A DNA stretch of 64,000 nucleotides from Companilactobacillus allii. GTDB lineage: Bacteria; Bacillota; Bacilli; Lactobacillales; Lactobacillaceae. Positions 36,722 to 45,944 of this stretch are shown one piece after another (the stretch's first letter is position 1; every line of letters begins with the position of its first letter). The stretch lies in contig NZ_CP019323.1 in NCBI RefSeq assembly GCF_001971585.1, positions 1,354,053 through 1,418,052 on the forward strand, in the 5' to 3' direction. Both the position numbers and the translations under genes were made by a program. Under the pieces are notes generated by a model. That model did no database searches. It saw nothing but the letters and a program-made list of their open reading frames with translations, and was not told the DNA's origin.

Positions 36722-37444
36722 ATGTTAGTCACAGTATTAGGTTATTATGGAGGATACCCTTATAAGGGTATTGGTACATCAGGATATTTATTACAAGATG
36801 AAGATTTTAACATCTTGATAGATTGTGGTAGTGGTGTTTTGAATGAGTTATCCAACTACATCAAACCAACTGATTTGGACGCGGTAGTATTATCTCATTA
36901 TCACCACGATCATACCGCTGATGTCGGAGTTTTGCAGTATAATTGGCTCGCAGCCAAAATGCCAGATCCACTTCCAATCTATGGTCACACTCAAGACTTT
37001 GTTAATTTTGCTCAATTGACTGAAGATGGAGCTACTAGAGGGATCGCATATAATGACTATGAGCCAACTGAGATTGGACCATTCAAGTTTGAATTTATGC
37101 GAACGATTCACCCAGTTCCAGCCTATGCGATGAGAATAACAAAAGACGGCAAAGAGATCGTTTATACTGCCGACACAACTTACTTCGATGGTTTGGTGGA
37201 TTTTGCTAAAGGCGCCGATTTGTTGATCACTGATACTAATTTCCCAGAAGATGTTACTGGTAGAAAGTGGCATATGAATACCAAGGAATCAGGGACTTTG
37301 GCTAAAGATGCTGGTGTTAAGAGATTAATGATCAGTCATTTACCACAAACTGTCGATGTCTCAACTATGTTAGAACAATCACAAAAATACGCAGGTGAAA
37401 TTCCTACTATTAATGCGTTTGAGCAATTAGAAATTGAAGTATAA
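36722..37444 (+). CDS. MBL-fold metallohydrolase
   Basis: This 240-residue metallo-beta-lactamase-fold hydrolase has the dinuclear zinc motif LSHYHHDHTAD, a later histidine in TIHPVPAYAMRI, the bridging aspartate in VYTADTTYFDG and SHLPQ near the end. It belongs to the group near RNase Z and phosphodiesterases. No partner gene reveals a substrate. The start ATG has a GGAGG site. The 260-base AT-rich gap after it holds the spx promoter region, but I assign no other element there. Confidence 0.8.
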   Translation: MLVTVLGYYGGYPYKGIGTSGYLLQDEDFNILIDCGSGVLNELSNYIKPTDLDAVVLSHYHHDHTADVGVLQYNWLAAKMPDPLPIYGHTQDFVNFAQLTEDGATRGIAYNDYEPTEIGPFKFEFMRTIHPVPAYAMRITKDGKEIVYTADTTYFDGLVDFAKGADLLITDTNFPEDVTGRKWHMNTKESGTLAKDAGVKRLMISHLPQTVDVSTMLEQSQKYAGEIPTINAFEQLEIEV

Positions 37445-37704
37445 GTTAGATATTGATATAACAGTATATTTATAACTATACATAACTTATAACTAATGAT
37501 ATAAATTATTTTATGGTTATGATTGTTGTGAATTTGCTACACAAACATTGTTAACCTAGGTATTATTTTTCACAATGTACGTTTTGTAGAACAGATATTC
37601 GTAACTTTTATTGCAAAAAGTGTAGATTTTATTTTTGTTTTAATGTAAAATAATCTTGTGCTCAAATAGTATTTAATAATACATAAGAAAAGGAGAGATT
37701 ATAT

Positions 37705-38103
37705 ATGGTAACTATTTATACATCTCCAAGTTGCACTTCATGCCGTAAAGCTAAGGCTTGGCTTGAAGAACATGACATTCCTTACAAAGAAAGAAACATC
37801 TATTCAGAACCTTTAAACAAACAAGAAATTCAACAGGTACTTCAAATGACAGAAAACGGAACTGAAGAAATCATTTCTACACGTTCCAAAGCATTCCAAA
37901 ATTTAAAGGTTGATCTTGATGATTTAACAATTGATCAATTGTTAACATTAGTTCAAGAGAATCCTGGATTACTAAAACGTCCTATTATTATGGATGACAA
38001 ACGTCTCCAAGTTGGTTTCAACGAAGACGAAATTAGAAGATTCTTACCAAGAAGTGTCAGAACTATGGAGTTACAAAAAGCACAGCTTATGGCTGGCTTA
38101 TAA
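37705..38103 (+). CDS. spx: Transcriptional regulator Spx
   Basis: Spx binds the RNA polymerase alpha C-terminal domain and redirects transcription under thiol stress. The 132-residue ArsC-fold protein has the redox switch Cys10 and Cys13 ([11 protein letters not shown]). The C-terminal [16 protein letters not shown] segment fits the family. Its level is set by ClpXP with the adaptor YjbH, encoded at 45.9 kb. A hairpin terminator follows. Confidence 0.95.
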   Translation: MVTIYTSPSCTSCRKAKAWLEEHDIPYKERNIYSEPLNKQEIQQVLQMTENGTEEIISTRSKAFQNLKVDLDDLTIDQLLTLVQENPGLLKRPIIMDDKRLQVGFNEDEIRRFLPRSVRTMELQKAQLMAGL

Positions 38104-38129
38104 AATATAACCAATGGTCTATTATTAGT

Positions 38130-38170
38130 TTCAAGTGAAGATTAATTTCTTCACTTGGAGCTTTTTTTTA
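38130..38170 (+). terminator. Terminator of spx
   Basis: CAAGTGAAG (38132-38140) pairs with CTTCACTTG (38149-38157) and is followed by a T-rich run. Confidence 0.85.
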
Positions 38171-38304
38171 TGCAAAAAATGGATTTTTCGCGTTATTACA
38201 GATGATAATGTCAAGCATTATGCTAAGTTTACAAAATGTAGATGATAATTTTCATTTTAAAAAAATATTTATTAATTTTATTGATAACAAATTAATGCAA
38301 ATAT

Positions 38305-38336
38305 AATGTATCATGTCCTTATAGATATGATACATT
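38305..38336. promoter_or_regulatory. Perfect 10-bp inverted repeat ahead of the WxL protein gene
   Basis: AATGTATCAT (38305-38314) and ATGATACATT (38327-38336) are perfect inverted repeats around a 12-base spacer. They lie about 20 bases before the GGGGAGGA ribosome site. The repeat could be a repressor operator or an mRNA hairpin in the 5' leader. There is no T run, so it is not a terminator. Confidence 0.5.
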
Positions 38337-38373
38337 TCGTGTAATTAACTAACTTTTCGGGGAGGATAATTAG

Positions 38374-41334
38374 TTGAATAATTATAAAAAAACAAGAATT
38401 TTCACTTATGTTACATTAATCGCAATTTTAATGATCACTGGTTTATTTAAGGTTTCTACTGTTAAGGCGGATTCTGTAGATACAGTTATTAGTATGGCAC
38501 CCGAGGGATTGCCTTTGGATGGATTCTTTAGTATTCCAAGTAATTATAATGCAAACACTTCAGGTGCAACTACAGCAAATAGTTCTAAAATAATTACCGG
38601 TCCCAACGCACTATATCCCAATACTGATGCTGTAAAGGTTACAAATGCTGACGCAAAAAACGAAGTTGGTTCTGCTTGGGGTAACCTGGATAGTGGTAAT
38701 TATTTAGATGTAACCAAGCCACAAACATTATCCATGTGGTTATTCTTTGGTCAACCTGATAATAATGGTGATGCAGCGGATGGAATGGCTTTTGTTTTAC
38801 AAAATGATATTAGGGGAGCTAGTGCTATTGCAACTGATTCTAAAAATAATCCAACCGCAGGGGAAACTATGGGCGTTTGGGGAAATGATATAGGTACTGG
38901 TGATACTTCTACCGGTGCTGTAGCAAAGCATGCTATACAGAGTAGTTGGGCGTTAGAGTTTGATACATATAGTAATAAAGGTTCATCTAAAGGAACTGCA
39001 TTTGATTCTGGAACTGACCAATCTGGAGGTAAACTAACGAATGGTCAACATATAGCTGCAGATTATCCCGGCTTTGCAGATGCATATGCAAAAGTTTCTT
39101 CAGGTGTTTACAGTATGAAACATACTCAAGAGGGGACGTTAAAACCACACAATAATGTTGCATTAGCCGAATCATCAAGCATGTCAGGTAAGGGTCGTTG
39201 GCATCATTTGACACTTGAATATACCCCTTCAATTGATGGTGCAAGTCCTTATATAGATTATTACTTTAATGATAAAAAAATTGATGGAACCGCCGGACAT
39301 GAATTGGGCTATGACGAAGAAACCGACCACGTTACAATTGATTTATCCAAATTTAACCTAGGTACAAGTAATAAACTACGCTATGGGTTCACTGGTTCTA
39401 CGGGTGATGTTCAAAACACTAACATGGTTATTTTTGAAACTATGCCTTCACTAGTTAACGCTGAAACTACTTCGTCAATCAACGATGTAACTCAAGCTAA
39501 TCGTGAGATAGCCTCTGGCGGGACTGTTCATGCTGGTGATAAACTACAATTTAACTATAAATTATCTTACTTGTCAGGTAGCAAGAGTCTTGATAATGCA
39601 AATGCAACGATTACTCTTCCGGATACCGAAGCGATAGACTATACAGCTGACTCAAATGGTAATGTTGGTAATGTCAACTATACTAATGCGGATGGAATTG
39701 ATAATTCTGTGGATATTCCGAAGAGTGCAATTAGTGATGGCACCTTGAATCTTACTTCGCTTAAGTCAATTGGAGGTGAAGACGGGATAACAGGTCTTAC
39801 AGTCCAATTGAATGGTAAGGCTAATGACTACGGTACATCAACGCATGATGTAGCCAGTGAGCATGCTAAGTTTACCAGTGATTACTACAAAGGTGACACT
39901 ATGTCACCAAACTTTACAATTGCTAATCCAACAACGACAAAAACATTAACGCTGGCTTCTGATAGTCTTGATAAAACAGCTTATATTGGAAGTGGAGACG
40001 AAGTAAATCTTGACGGTACAATGAAATACAATACAACAGATAAAGTGAATAATGAAAATATTATTTTTATGGTTAGTGTAGATGGTGAAACTCCTACAAA
40101 CGTTGCGATGAGTGGTGGTACAAATGGTGAATTTACATTACCTTACACTACAGGAAGTACTAATGATTTAAGCAATATGCAACTCGGAAAAGGGAAACAT
40201 ACTATTGAAGTCTTTGCGGTTGATAAGAGTAATGATTATACGAGTTCGAATACACTTACTTATACGGTCGATGTGAAAGAAGTCGGTCTGATTGCTACAG
40301 CGGACCAAACAGATATAACTGCAACGGATAACTCCCCAATAAAACTATCCGGTACTTATAAGCACAATAATGGTATGGCGTTAGAGGATCCTGCTGTTAC
40401 TGTAAGTTATACAATCAATGGTGGAACTACAAAGACTGAGAAAATAAATAATGCTAATGGTACATTTAGTTTAAATATCGATCCATCAGATCTTAATACA
40501 GGAGATAATACTGTATCGGTATATTTGACTGATTCGGCATTGCACACTTCTGAAGATAATCCATTGACTTATAATATAAATGTTCCAAAAACTGCTCCAG
40601 TTCTTAGTACCGATAACACAGATATTACGGCATTACAGTCGGATGGAAAGACGAATTTACCAGGTAGTGTTACATATGATGGTACGTATAAATTCAATGA
40701 TTCAGATTTGACCTGGCATATGTCAGTTGCTGGTGCAGATAAAGGATCATCAGATATTCAAAGTAGTCATGAAGATGTAACTAGTTCTGACTTCACCCAA
40801 ACCTTCAACTTGTCAGATGTAGGTCTAAACACTGTCAGTGATACACCATATGTGGTTACTGCATATGTAACTGATCCATATGGACGTCAGTCCAATACCG
40901 TAACATATAATGTAAAGGTGATAGATAGAACTGTCAGTGTTAATCCAGATCCTACTTTGTCATTTAACACTATTAATACAAGTGAGGCAGATAGGGTAGT
41001 CAAGAGAAGTGGTGGCTGGAATATAATGGTTCACAGTGTTAAGTCATCTTGGGACTTGACGGCCAATTCTTCAGAGTTTACGAAGACTGTTAATAATGAA
41101 ACTACAAAACTAGGTGCCAATTTGATATTTACAAATAAAGATGGTGTAAGTCAATCTATGATGGATCAACCGATCCTTCTAGATTCAAATGATGATCAAG
41201 ATTCTGAAGATGTGAATGTTGCAGGTGATTGGTCAGCGGATACTGGGATTTTATTGAATGTTTTACCTAATCCATCTGCCGGTAAATACAATGGAACAAT
41301 TACTTGGAATATTACGCAAGGTCCTGTTGAATAA
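38374..41334 (+). CDS. WxL-domain surface protein with L-type lectin domain
   Basis: This 986-residue secreted protein has a signal peptide (cut near VKA-DS, residue 32). An L-type lectin domain spans about residues 45-365 (MWLFFGQPDNNGDAADGMAF and SWALEFDTYSNK). An adhesin-like region follows, then three Ig-like repeats of about 95 residues beginning KTLTLASDS, GLIATADQT and APVLSTDNT. The C-terminal WxL domain (about 855-986) has SSWDLTAN and TITWNITQGP. WxL domains bind peptidoglycan without covalent links. It starts at TTG after GGGGAGGA. It stands between spx and mecA, which are close neighbours in related genomes. It is probably an adhesin for glycans. Confidence 0.9.
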   Translation: MNNYKKTRIFTYVTLIAILMITGLFKVSTVKADSVDTVISMAPEGLPLDGFFSIPSNYNANTSGATTANSSKIITGPNALYPNTDAVKVTNADAKNEVGSAWGNLDSGNYLDVTKPQTLSMWLFFGQPDNNGDAADGMAFVLQNDIRGASAIATDSKNNPTAGETMGVWGNDIGTGDTSTGAVAKHAIQSSWALEFDTYSNKGSSKGTAFDSGTDQSGGKLTNGQHIAADYPGFADAYAKVSSGVYSMKHTQEGTLKPHNNVALAESSSMSGKGRWHHLTLEYTPSIDGASPYIDYYFNDKKIDGTAGHELGYDEETDHVTIDLSKFNLGTSNKLRYGFTGSTGDVQNTNMVIFETMPSLVNAETTSSINDVTQANREIASGGTVHAGDKLQFNYKLSYLSGSKSLDNANATITLPDTEAIDYTADSNGNVGNVNYTNADGIDNSVDIPKSAISDGTLNLTSLKSIGGEDGITGLTVQLNGKANDYGTSTHDVASEHAKFTSDYYKGDTMSPNFTIANPTTTKTLTLASDSLDKTAYIGSGDEVNLDGTMKYNTTDKVNNENIIFMVSVDGETPTNVAMSGGTNGEFTLPYTTGSTNDLSNMQLGKGKHTIEVFAVDKSNDYTSSNTLTYTVDVKEVGLIATADQTDITATDNSPIKLSGTYKHNNGMALEDPAVTVSYTINGGTTKTEKINNANGTFSLNIDPSDLNTGDNTVSVYLTDSALHTSEDNPLTYNINVPKTAPVLSTDNTDITALQSDGKTNLPGSVTYDGTYKFNDSDLTWHMSVAGADKGSSDIQSSHEDVTSSDFTQTFNLSDVGLNTVSDTPYVVTAYVTDPYGRQSNTVTYNVKVIDRTVSVNPDPTLSFNTINTSEADRVVKRSGGWNIMVHSVKSSWDLTANSSEFTKTVNNETTKLGANLIFTNKDGVSQSMMDQPILLDSNDDQDSEDVNVAGDWSADTGILLNVLPNPSAGKYNGTITWNITQGPVE

Positions 41335-41439
41335 TCATTACATATAGGTCACTAATTTTGTTTGAACAAACTAAGGTTTATTTACTTTACAAACATTTTG
41401 AGACTGTTAAAATGTAGATACAGAATTGAGGTGACTATG

Positions 41440-42117
41440 ATGGAAATGGATCGACTTAATGATAATACAATCAGAGTCATTCTTAGTACGCAGGATTTGC
41501 AAGATCGCGGAGTTACTGTTTTGGATTTGTTGGGAAATAAAAAACAGATTGAGACATTCTTCTATAGTATTTTGGATGAAGTTGATAAAGATCATGTTTT
41601 CACGAATAATGAACCAGTGACTTTTCAAATTATGCCTAACAAACAAGGACTAGAGTTACTTATTAGCAAGAATGATGAGGCTGATGATGCTGGTTCATTG
41701 CCATTAAATACGTTGCAAGATTCAAACGATACTGAAGATAATTCATTTGAATTTGATAATGCAAAGTTAGGTAACGATGAGTACGATGAGGATACTGCAC
41801 CATACTTGAATGACCCTGACACACCTACGAAGGCAATTATTGTTGAATTTAAGAACTTTGAGGATTACGTTCAACTTGCTGATTTATTGCACTTAGAGAG
41901 TGGAGTTTCTAATCTTTGGGAATATCAAGGTATATACTACTTACAATTGATTCTGTTTACAGATGAGATGCATGATATGACCTACAACGATGTTTTAGCT
42001 ATGTTAAGTGAATATAGCTTCAAGACAAAGGTTACTGCTGCTGTATTGTCTGAATATGGTAAGAAGGTTATGAGTAAGACAGCTTTGGAATTAACTAGAT
42101 ATTACTTTAAAAACTAA
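41440..42117 (+). CDS. mecA: Adaptor protein MecA
   Basis: MecA delivers substrates such as competence and stress regulators to ClpC-ClpP. The 225-residue protein has the N-terminal substrate domain (MEMDRLNDNTIRVILSTQDL), an acidic linker, and the C-terminal ClpC-binding domain (FKNFEDYVQLADLL). I start at the second of two adjacent ATG codons, six bases after GAGGTG. An upstream frame extension of 26 residues is not conserved in type. Repeat R4 begins three bases after its stop. Confidence 0.92.
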   Translation: MEMDRLNDNTIRVILSTQDLQDRGVTVLDLLGNKKQIETFFYSILDEVDKDHVFTNNEPVTFQIMPNKQGLELLISKNDEADDAGSLPLNTLQDSNDTEDNSFEFDNAKLGNDEYDEDTAPYLNDPDTPTKAIIVEFKNFEDYVQLADLLHLESGVSNLWEYQGIYYLQLILFTDEMHDMTYNDVLAMLSEYSFKTKVTAAVLSEYGKKVMSKTALELTRYYFKN

Positions 42118-42120
42118 ATG

Positions 42121-42200
42121 AGAGTGTGGCGGTACACGTTTTCCTTTCGTGTGTAAGCCAAGAAAATCGGTATTTACGTAAGTAAATATCGCTTTTTTTG
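42121..42200 (+). repeat. Dispersed repeat, truncated copy R4
   Basis: The copy starts AGAGTGTGGCGGTACACG, three bases after the mecA stop codon. It carries an inner hairpin with ATTTAC-GTAA-GTAAAT and a T run, but the 3' outer arm and tail are missing. The Met T-box promoter starts 19 bases later. Confidence 0.7.
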
Positions 42201-42218
42201 TTTTATATAGAAAAAAAT

Positions 42219-42247
42219 TTGACAAGTAATAAATAAAAGAGTAAATT
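42219..42247 (+). promoter_or_regulatory. Promoter for the Met T-box transcript
   Basis: TTGACA (42219-42224) and TAAATT (42242-42247) are separated by 17 bases. Confidence 0.65.
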
Positions 42248-42254
42248 AATCACA

Positions 42255-42546
42255 ATCAAATGATTAAAGATTATTTAATCTTATTAGACGTTGAAGAGAA
42301 GAGTAGATTAACGAGTAGTTTGAATAGTGACCGTTAGATGGTGAAAAGACGGAGCAAAAGTTGATTGAAGATGAGCTTGGAGTCTTACCTAGGTGGAAGC
42401 CAAAGGTACGCAAGGATGCGATATCATCCCGGACATGTTAGTGTCGTTGAGGTATTTTGGGTAATCAAAATACGAATTAGGGTGGTACCACGGTAATCGT
42501 CCCTACATTACAGAGTAAGTCTGTGTATGTAGGGACGATTTTTTTG
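42255..42546 (+). ncRNA. T-box leader upstream of metQ-luxS (Met specifier)
   Basis: Stem I carries TTGATTGAAG followed by ATG at 42371-42373 in the specifier position, a Met codon. The T-box GGTGGTACCACGG lies at 42481-42493. A terminator pairs ATCGTCCCTACAT with ATGTAGGGACGAT and ends in a T run (42497-42546). Low charged tRNA-Met should turn on the methionine-binding protein gene and probably luxS behind it. Confidence 0.92.
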
Positions 42547-42578
42547 TATAAGAATTATAATCTTGAGGAGGCGTATAT

Positions 42579-42626
42579 ATGAGAGAATTATTAATTTTAA
42601 AACCACCCATGTGGTACTCAGGTTAG
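42579..42626 (+). CDS. 15-codon ORF between the Met T-box and metQ
   Basis: The ORF encodes MRELLILKPPMWYSG. It has a consensus GAGGAGG site and lies just beyond the T-box terminator, 29 bases before the metQ ATG. metQ has its own GAGGGGG site. A short ORF with the same type of GGAGGCG site occupies the same place ahead of brnQ. It may be a leader peptide or the remains of a deleted gene. Confidence 0.4.
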   Translation: MRELLILKPPMWYSG

Positions 42627-42655
42627 AAAGCTTTTAATTTGAGGGGGATATAAAA

Positions 42656-43507
42656 ATGAGAAAAAAGTGGCACAAAATTATTGGAACAATATTACTAACA
42701 TTATCAATATTTATTTTGGCAGGTTGTGGAAAGAGTGCATCAGCCAATACAAATAAAACTATCACAGTTGGTTCGCAAGGGTCCGACTTAGAGATTTGGC
42801 AACATATCGCCAAAAGTTCACAGGCCAAATCAGCTGGATTGAAGATCAAAGTTAAAGAGATTACTGATGGCGCTCAATTGAACAAAGCAACAACCGAAGG
42901 TGAGGTTGATGTTAACGCCTTTCAATCTTGGTCTTATTATCAAGCCTATAATAAACAAAATCCAAATGGAAAGTTAGCAGCATTGGGAACAACTTATCTT
43001 GAACCATTAGGTATTTATTCTAAGAAGTACAAAAAAATTAGTGACATACCTGATGGAACAACTATAGCAATCGCTAATAATCCAGCTAATACATCAAGAG
43101 ACCTGTTGTTATTACAAAAGGCAGGATTGATAACTCTTGATAAGGGATTTGATGCTTTGAGCAATACCAAGGATATCAAGAGCAATCCTAAGAATTTGAA
43201 GTTTAAGGAGATTGACGATACCACCGGCCCACGTGTCTTGAATGATGTGGATGTTGTATTGATCTCTAACACTGTTGCATTAGATGGCGGTCTGCATGTT
43301 CTTACAGATTCGATATATCACGAAAGTGTTGATCAAAGTACTAAAGATAACGTCAATATTTTGGCCACAGCAAAGAAGAACAAGAATAACGCACAATACA
43401 AAAAGCTCGTTAAGCTATATCACAATAAGAAAATTCAAAAATATATTAATAAGAAGTACTATGGAACAAAGATAGAAGTAAATAAACCATTATCATATTT
43501 GAAATAA
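42656..43507 (+). CDS. metQ: MetQ-like methionine-binding lipoprotein
   Basis: This 283-residue NlpA/MetQ-family lipoprotein binds methionine for an ABC importer. The signal peptide ends in the lipobox LAGC, with the lipid-bearing cysteine near residue 23. VNAFQSWSYYQAYN, IAIANNPANTSRDLLLLQKAGLI and the DDTTGPRVLNDVDVVLISN segment fit MetQ. The Met T-box upstream supports a methionine role. No metN or metI gene is near, so its ATPase and permease must be elsewhere. Confidence 0.9.
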   Translation: MRKKWHKIIGTILLTLSIFILAGCGKSASANTNKTITVGSQGSDLEIWQHIAKSSQAKSAGLKIKVKEITDGAQLNKATTEGEVDVNAFQSWSYYQAYNKQNPNGKLAALGTTYLEPLGIYSKKYKKISDIPDGTTIAIANNPANTSRDLLLLQKAGLITLDKGFDALSNTKDIKSNPKNLKFKEIDDTTGPRVLNDVDVVLISNTVALDGGLHVLTDSIYHESVDQSTKDNVNILATAKKNKNNAQYKKLVKLYHNKKIQKYINKKYYGTKIEVNKPLSYLK

Positions 43508-43528
43508 AATTTTAGGAGATATTAAATT

Positions 43529-44002
43529 ATGGCAAAAGTTGAAAGTTTCACATTGGATCACACAAAGGTTAAGGCACCATACGTTAGATTGATCACAGAA
43601 GAACATGGAGAAAAAGGAGACGCTATTTCAAACTTTGATCTACGTCTAGTTCAACCAAACGAGAACGCTATTCCAACTGCTGGATTACATACTATTGAAC
43701 ATCTATTGGCAGGATTATTGAGAGATCGTTTGGACGGAGTCATTGATTGTTCACCATTTGGTTGTCGTACTGGTTTCCACTTGATCACTTGGGGAGAACA
43801 CTCAACTACTGAGGTCGCAGAAGCACTGAAGGGTGCACTTGATGATATTGCCAACAAAGTAGAATGGAAAGATGTCCAAGGAACAGACAAGTACAGTTGT
43901 GGTAACTATCGTGATCATTCACTATTTTCAGCTAAGGAATGGTCAAAGAAGATTCTTGAAGAAGGAATCAGCAATGATCCATATGAAAGACACGTTATCT
44001 AG
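43529..44002 (+). CDS. luxS: S-ribosylhomocysteine lyase LuxS
   Basis: LuxS splits S-ribosylhomocysteine into homocysteine and DPD, the precursor of autoinducer-2. The 157-residue enzyme has the metal site HTIEH (His54, His58) and a third ligand in [10 protein letters not shown] (Cys124), with the catalytic Cys79 in FGCRTGFH. It lies 21 bases after metQ, with an AGGAGA site, so it is probably read from the Met T-box transcript. This links methionine recycling to methionine uptake. Confidence 0.96.
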   Translation: MAKVESFTLDHTKVKAPYVRLITEEHGEKGDAISNFDLRLVQPNENAIPTAGLHTIEHLLAGLLRDRLDGVIDCSPFGCRTGFHLITWGEHSTTEVAEALKGALDDIANKVEWKDVQGTDKYSCGNYRDHSLFSAKEWSKKILEEGISNDPYERHVI

Positions 44003-44038
44003 TTTGATTGGATAATTATTTTAAAAGGAGCTATTACA

Positions 44039-44815
44039 ATGGGATTGTTTGAAGAATTAGATAGTAAAGTGGTATTAGTTACTGGGGGAAATCAAGGAAT
44101 CGGGGAATCCGTTGTAGATACCTTTTTGAATGAAAACTCCATTGTTATATGTGCTGATTTGGCAATTCATGAAAGTAAGTTAGAGAAGAAGTCAGACCAG
44201 TTATACAAGATCCACTTGGATGTCAGTGATGAAGACAGCGTCAAAAATCTTACAGCTCAACTTATCGCCAATAATTTGATTCCTAATGTAGCCATCAATG
44301 TGGCAGGGATTTCAACAATGAATTATTTGATTGAGAGTAAGACAAGTGACTTTGACAAAACAATCGCAGTCAATACACGTGGAACATACTTGATAACAAA
44401 GTATATCGTCAAAGAAATGGTCAAGCTGAATCGACCAGGTAAAGTTGTTCTAATAGCTTCCCAAGCAGGTAAAAATGGTTACCGTGCAATGTCTGCCTAT
44501 GTGGCATCAAAACATGCCGTATTAGGATTGACAAAGACCTTAGCAATCGAAGTTGCTCATAATCAGATCAACGTTAACGCCGTTTGTCCCGGTATAGTTG
44601 AAACTCCTATGAAACATCGTGAAAGAAATGACGGTGCAGTTATTCGAGGATTGACATCTGATGACATAGAAAAAGAAGATAATAGCCAAGTTCCATTAGG
44701 AAGAACAGCAAAACCACAAGACGTCGCTAACGTAGTGTTGTTCCTATCTAGCCATTTGTCAGATTATATGACTGGGCAGGGAGTTAATGTTACTGGCGGA
44801 ATGACAATGAATTAG
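44039..44815 (+). CDS. Short-chain dehydrogenase/reductase
   Basis: This 258-residue classical SDR has the cofactor motif VTGGNQGIGESV, the NVAGI strand, an intact active site (Ser in LIASQAG, YVASKHA with Tyr and Lys), and PGIVETPM. Similarity to acetoin/diacetyl and sorbitol-6-phosphate type reductases is general only. It follows luxS by 36 bases with an AAAAGGAG site. Repeat R5 starts directly after its stop. Confidence 0.85.
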   Translation: MGLFEELDSKVVLVTGGNQGIGESVVDTFLNENSIVICADLAIHESKLEKKSDQLYKIHLDVSDEDSVKNLTAQLIANNLIPNVAINVAGISTMNYLIESKTSDFDKTIAVNTRGTYLITKYIVKEMVKLNRPGKVVLIASQAGKNGYRAMSAYVASKHAVLGLTKTLAIEVAHNQINVNAVCPGIVETPMKHRERNDGAVIRGLTSDDIEKEDNSQVPLGRTAKPQDVANVVLFLSSHLSDYMTGQGVNVTGGMTMN

Positions 44816-44960
44816 AGAGCGTAACAAAACGCGCCCAATTTCCGAGTACTAACGCAAATAGTTTCGGCATTCACGAAAGTGAATACCGAAACTATTTTTG
44901 TTAGACGGAAGAAATTGCGTTTTGTTACGCGTTTAAGACCGCAAGTTTGAGAAGCAAAAA
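44816..44960 (+). repeat. Dispersed nested-stem repeat, copy R5
   Basis: The copy starts AGAGCG at the base after the stop TAG. The outer arms GTAACAAAACGC and GCGTTTTGTTAC are perfect complements. The inner hairpin (AATAGTTTCGG with CCGAAACTATT) is the same as in R2. The tail GCAAGTTTGAGAAG matches R1 and R6. Confidence 0.88.
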
Positions 44961-44991
44961 AGGCAAGCAGGAGCACTAAAAAAGCATAAAT

Positions 44992-45030
44992 GTTAGACGG
45001 AAGAAATTGCGATTAGTTACGCGTTTAAAA
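44992..45030 (+). repeat. Half copy of the repeat (R5'), 3' arm only
   Basis: GTTAGACGGAAGAAATTGCG followed by ATTAGTTACGCGTTTAAAA repeats the 3' arm of R5 about 80 bases downstream with a few changes. R3 shows the same kind of duplicated 3' half. Confidence 0.7.
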
Positions 45031-45076
45031 TCAACCATTCTCAAAATACGTAATTTGTCATTAGAGGTGAATAAAT

Positions 45077-45943
45077 ATGTATGCAGCTTTTAATCAAAAC
45101 AAGAAGTTAGTCAATGCTATTGAAAGTAACTTTGAGGACCAATATTTCTGTGCAAATTGCAATCGACCTGTAAAGTTGATTCGAAATGATAATAACTCTT
45201 TTTTCCGACATGAAAATGCTTGTAATAATGAAGAAAATGAAAGAAGTATTCACAAAAAAGGTAAGAAATTAATTGTTGATGCTTTAAAAATCATTGGATA
45301 TAAAGATATAACTTTGGAGCATTACTTAAAAACAATAAAGCAAAGACCTGATATTATGATTGATCAAAGAATAGTTATAGAATATCAGTGTGCAAAGATT
45401 AATATTGATAAATTAATGAATCGTGTTGAAAGCTATCATGCATTGGGTATTACGAATATTTGGATATTAGGTGGAGAATATTTATCAAATAAATTATATA
45501 GAGTACATATGAAATTTATATCGTATAATTTGAATTGGGGTTTCTATTTATTGATGTTGGATTCAGAACATGACCAGATTAGTCTGTTCTATGGAATAAG
45601 ATTCTTTGGCCCATTTAATAAAGTTCAGTATAAAAGAAAAATATTTTTGATAGAGGATATTTTGGAGTTATTGGAATTTAAACCTAAATTATCTCCAGTA
45701 GAAGGAATAGAAATAGACCATTACCAGTTGCGAAAGATCAGAAAGTTAACGGGTAAAGGAATCAACCGATTTAAAGCTGATTATTATAATCAGAATAACG
45801 AAACTGTTGAGAATTTTTTGAAGGGTAAAAGGTTTGGAGTTATGAAGCCTATTTATCAAAACCACCAGTGGAGGATTTCTTGTGGTGAGTGCGAACAATA
45901 TTTGAAACAACCGTTTTTGTGCACAAAAAAAGAAGATAATTAA
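45077..45943 (+). CDS. coiA: Competence protein CoiA-like nuclease
   Basis: CoiA helps process or recombine DNA taken up during competence. The 288-residue protein has the CoiA zinc-finger-like N terminus (YFCANCNRPVKLI and FFRHENAC). A restriction-nuclease-like core follows (KRPDIMI-like QRPDIMIDQRIVIEYQCAKI), with Asp and Glu-Gln as candidate catalytic residues. Neighbours mecA, yjbH and relQ match the usual coiA region in lactobacilli, although pepF is missing between coiA and yjbH. It is convergent with yjbH by one base. Confidence 0.85.
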   Translation: MYAAFNQNKKLVNAIESNFEDQYFCANCNRPVKLIRNDNNSFFRHENACNNEENERSIHKKGKKLIVDALKIIGYKDITLEHYLKTIKQRPDIMIDQRIVIEYQCAKINIDKLMNRVESYHALGITNIWILGGEYLSNKLYRVHMKFISYNLNWGFYLLMLDSEHDQISLFYGIRFFGPFNKVQYKRKIFLIEDILELLEFKPKLSPVEGIEIDHYQLRKIRKLTGKGINRFKADYYNQNNETVENFLKGKRFGVMKPIYQNHQWRISCGECEQYLKQPFLCTKKEDN

Positions 45944-45944
45944 A

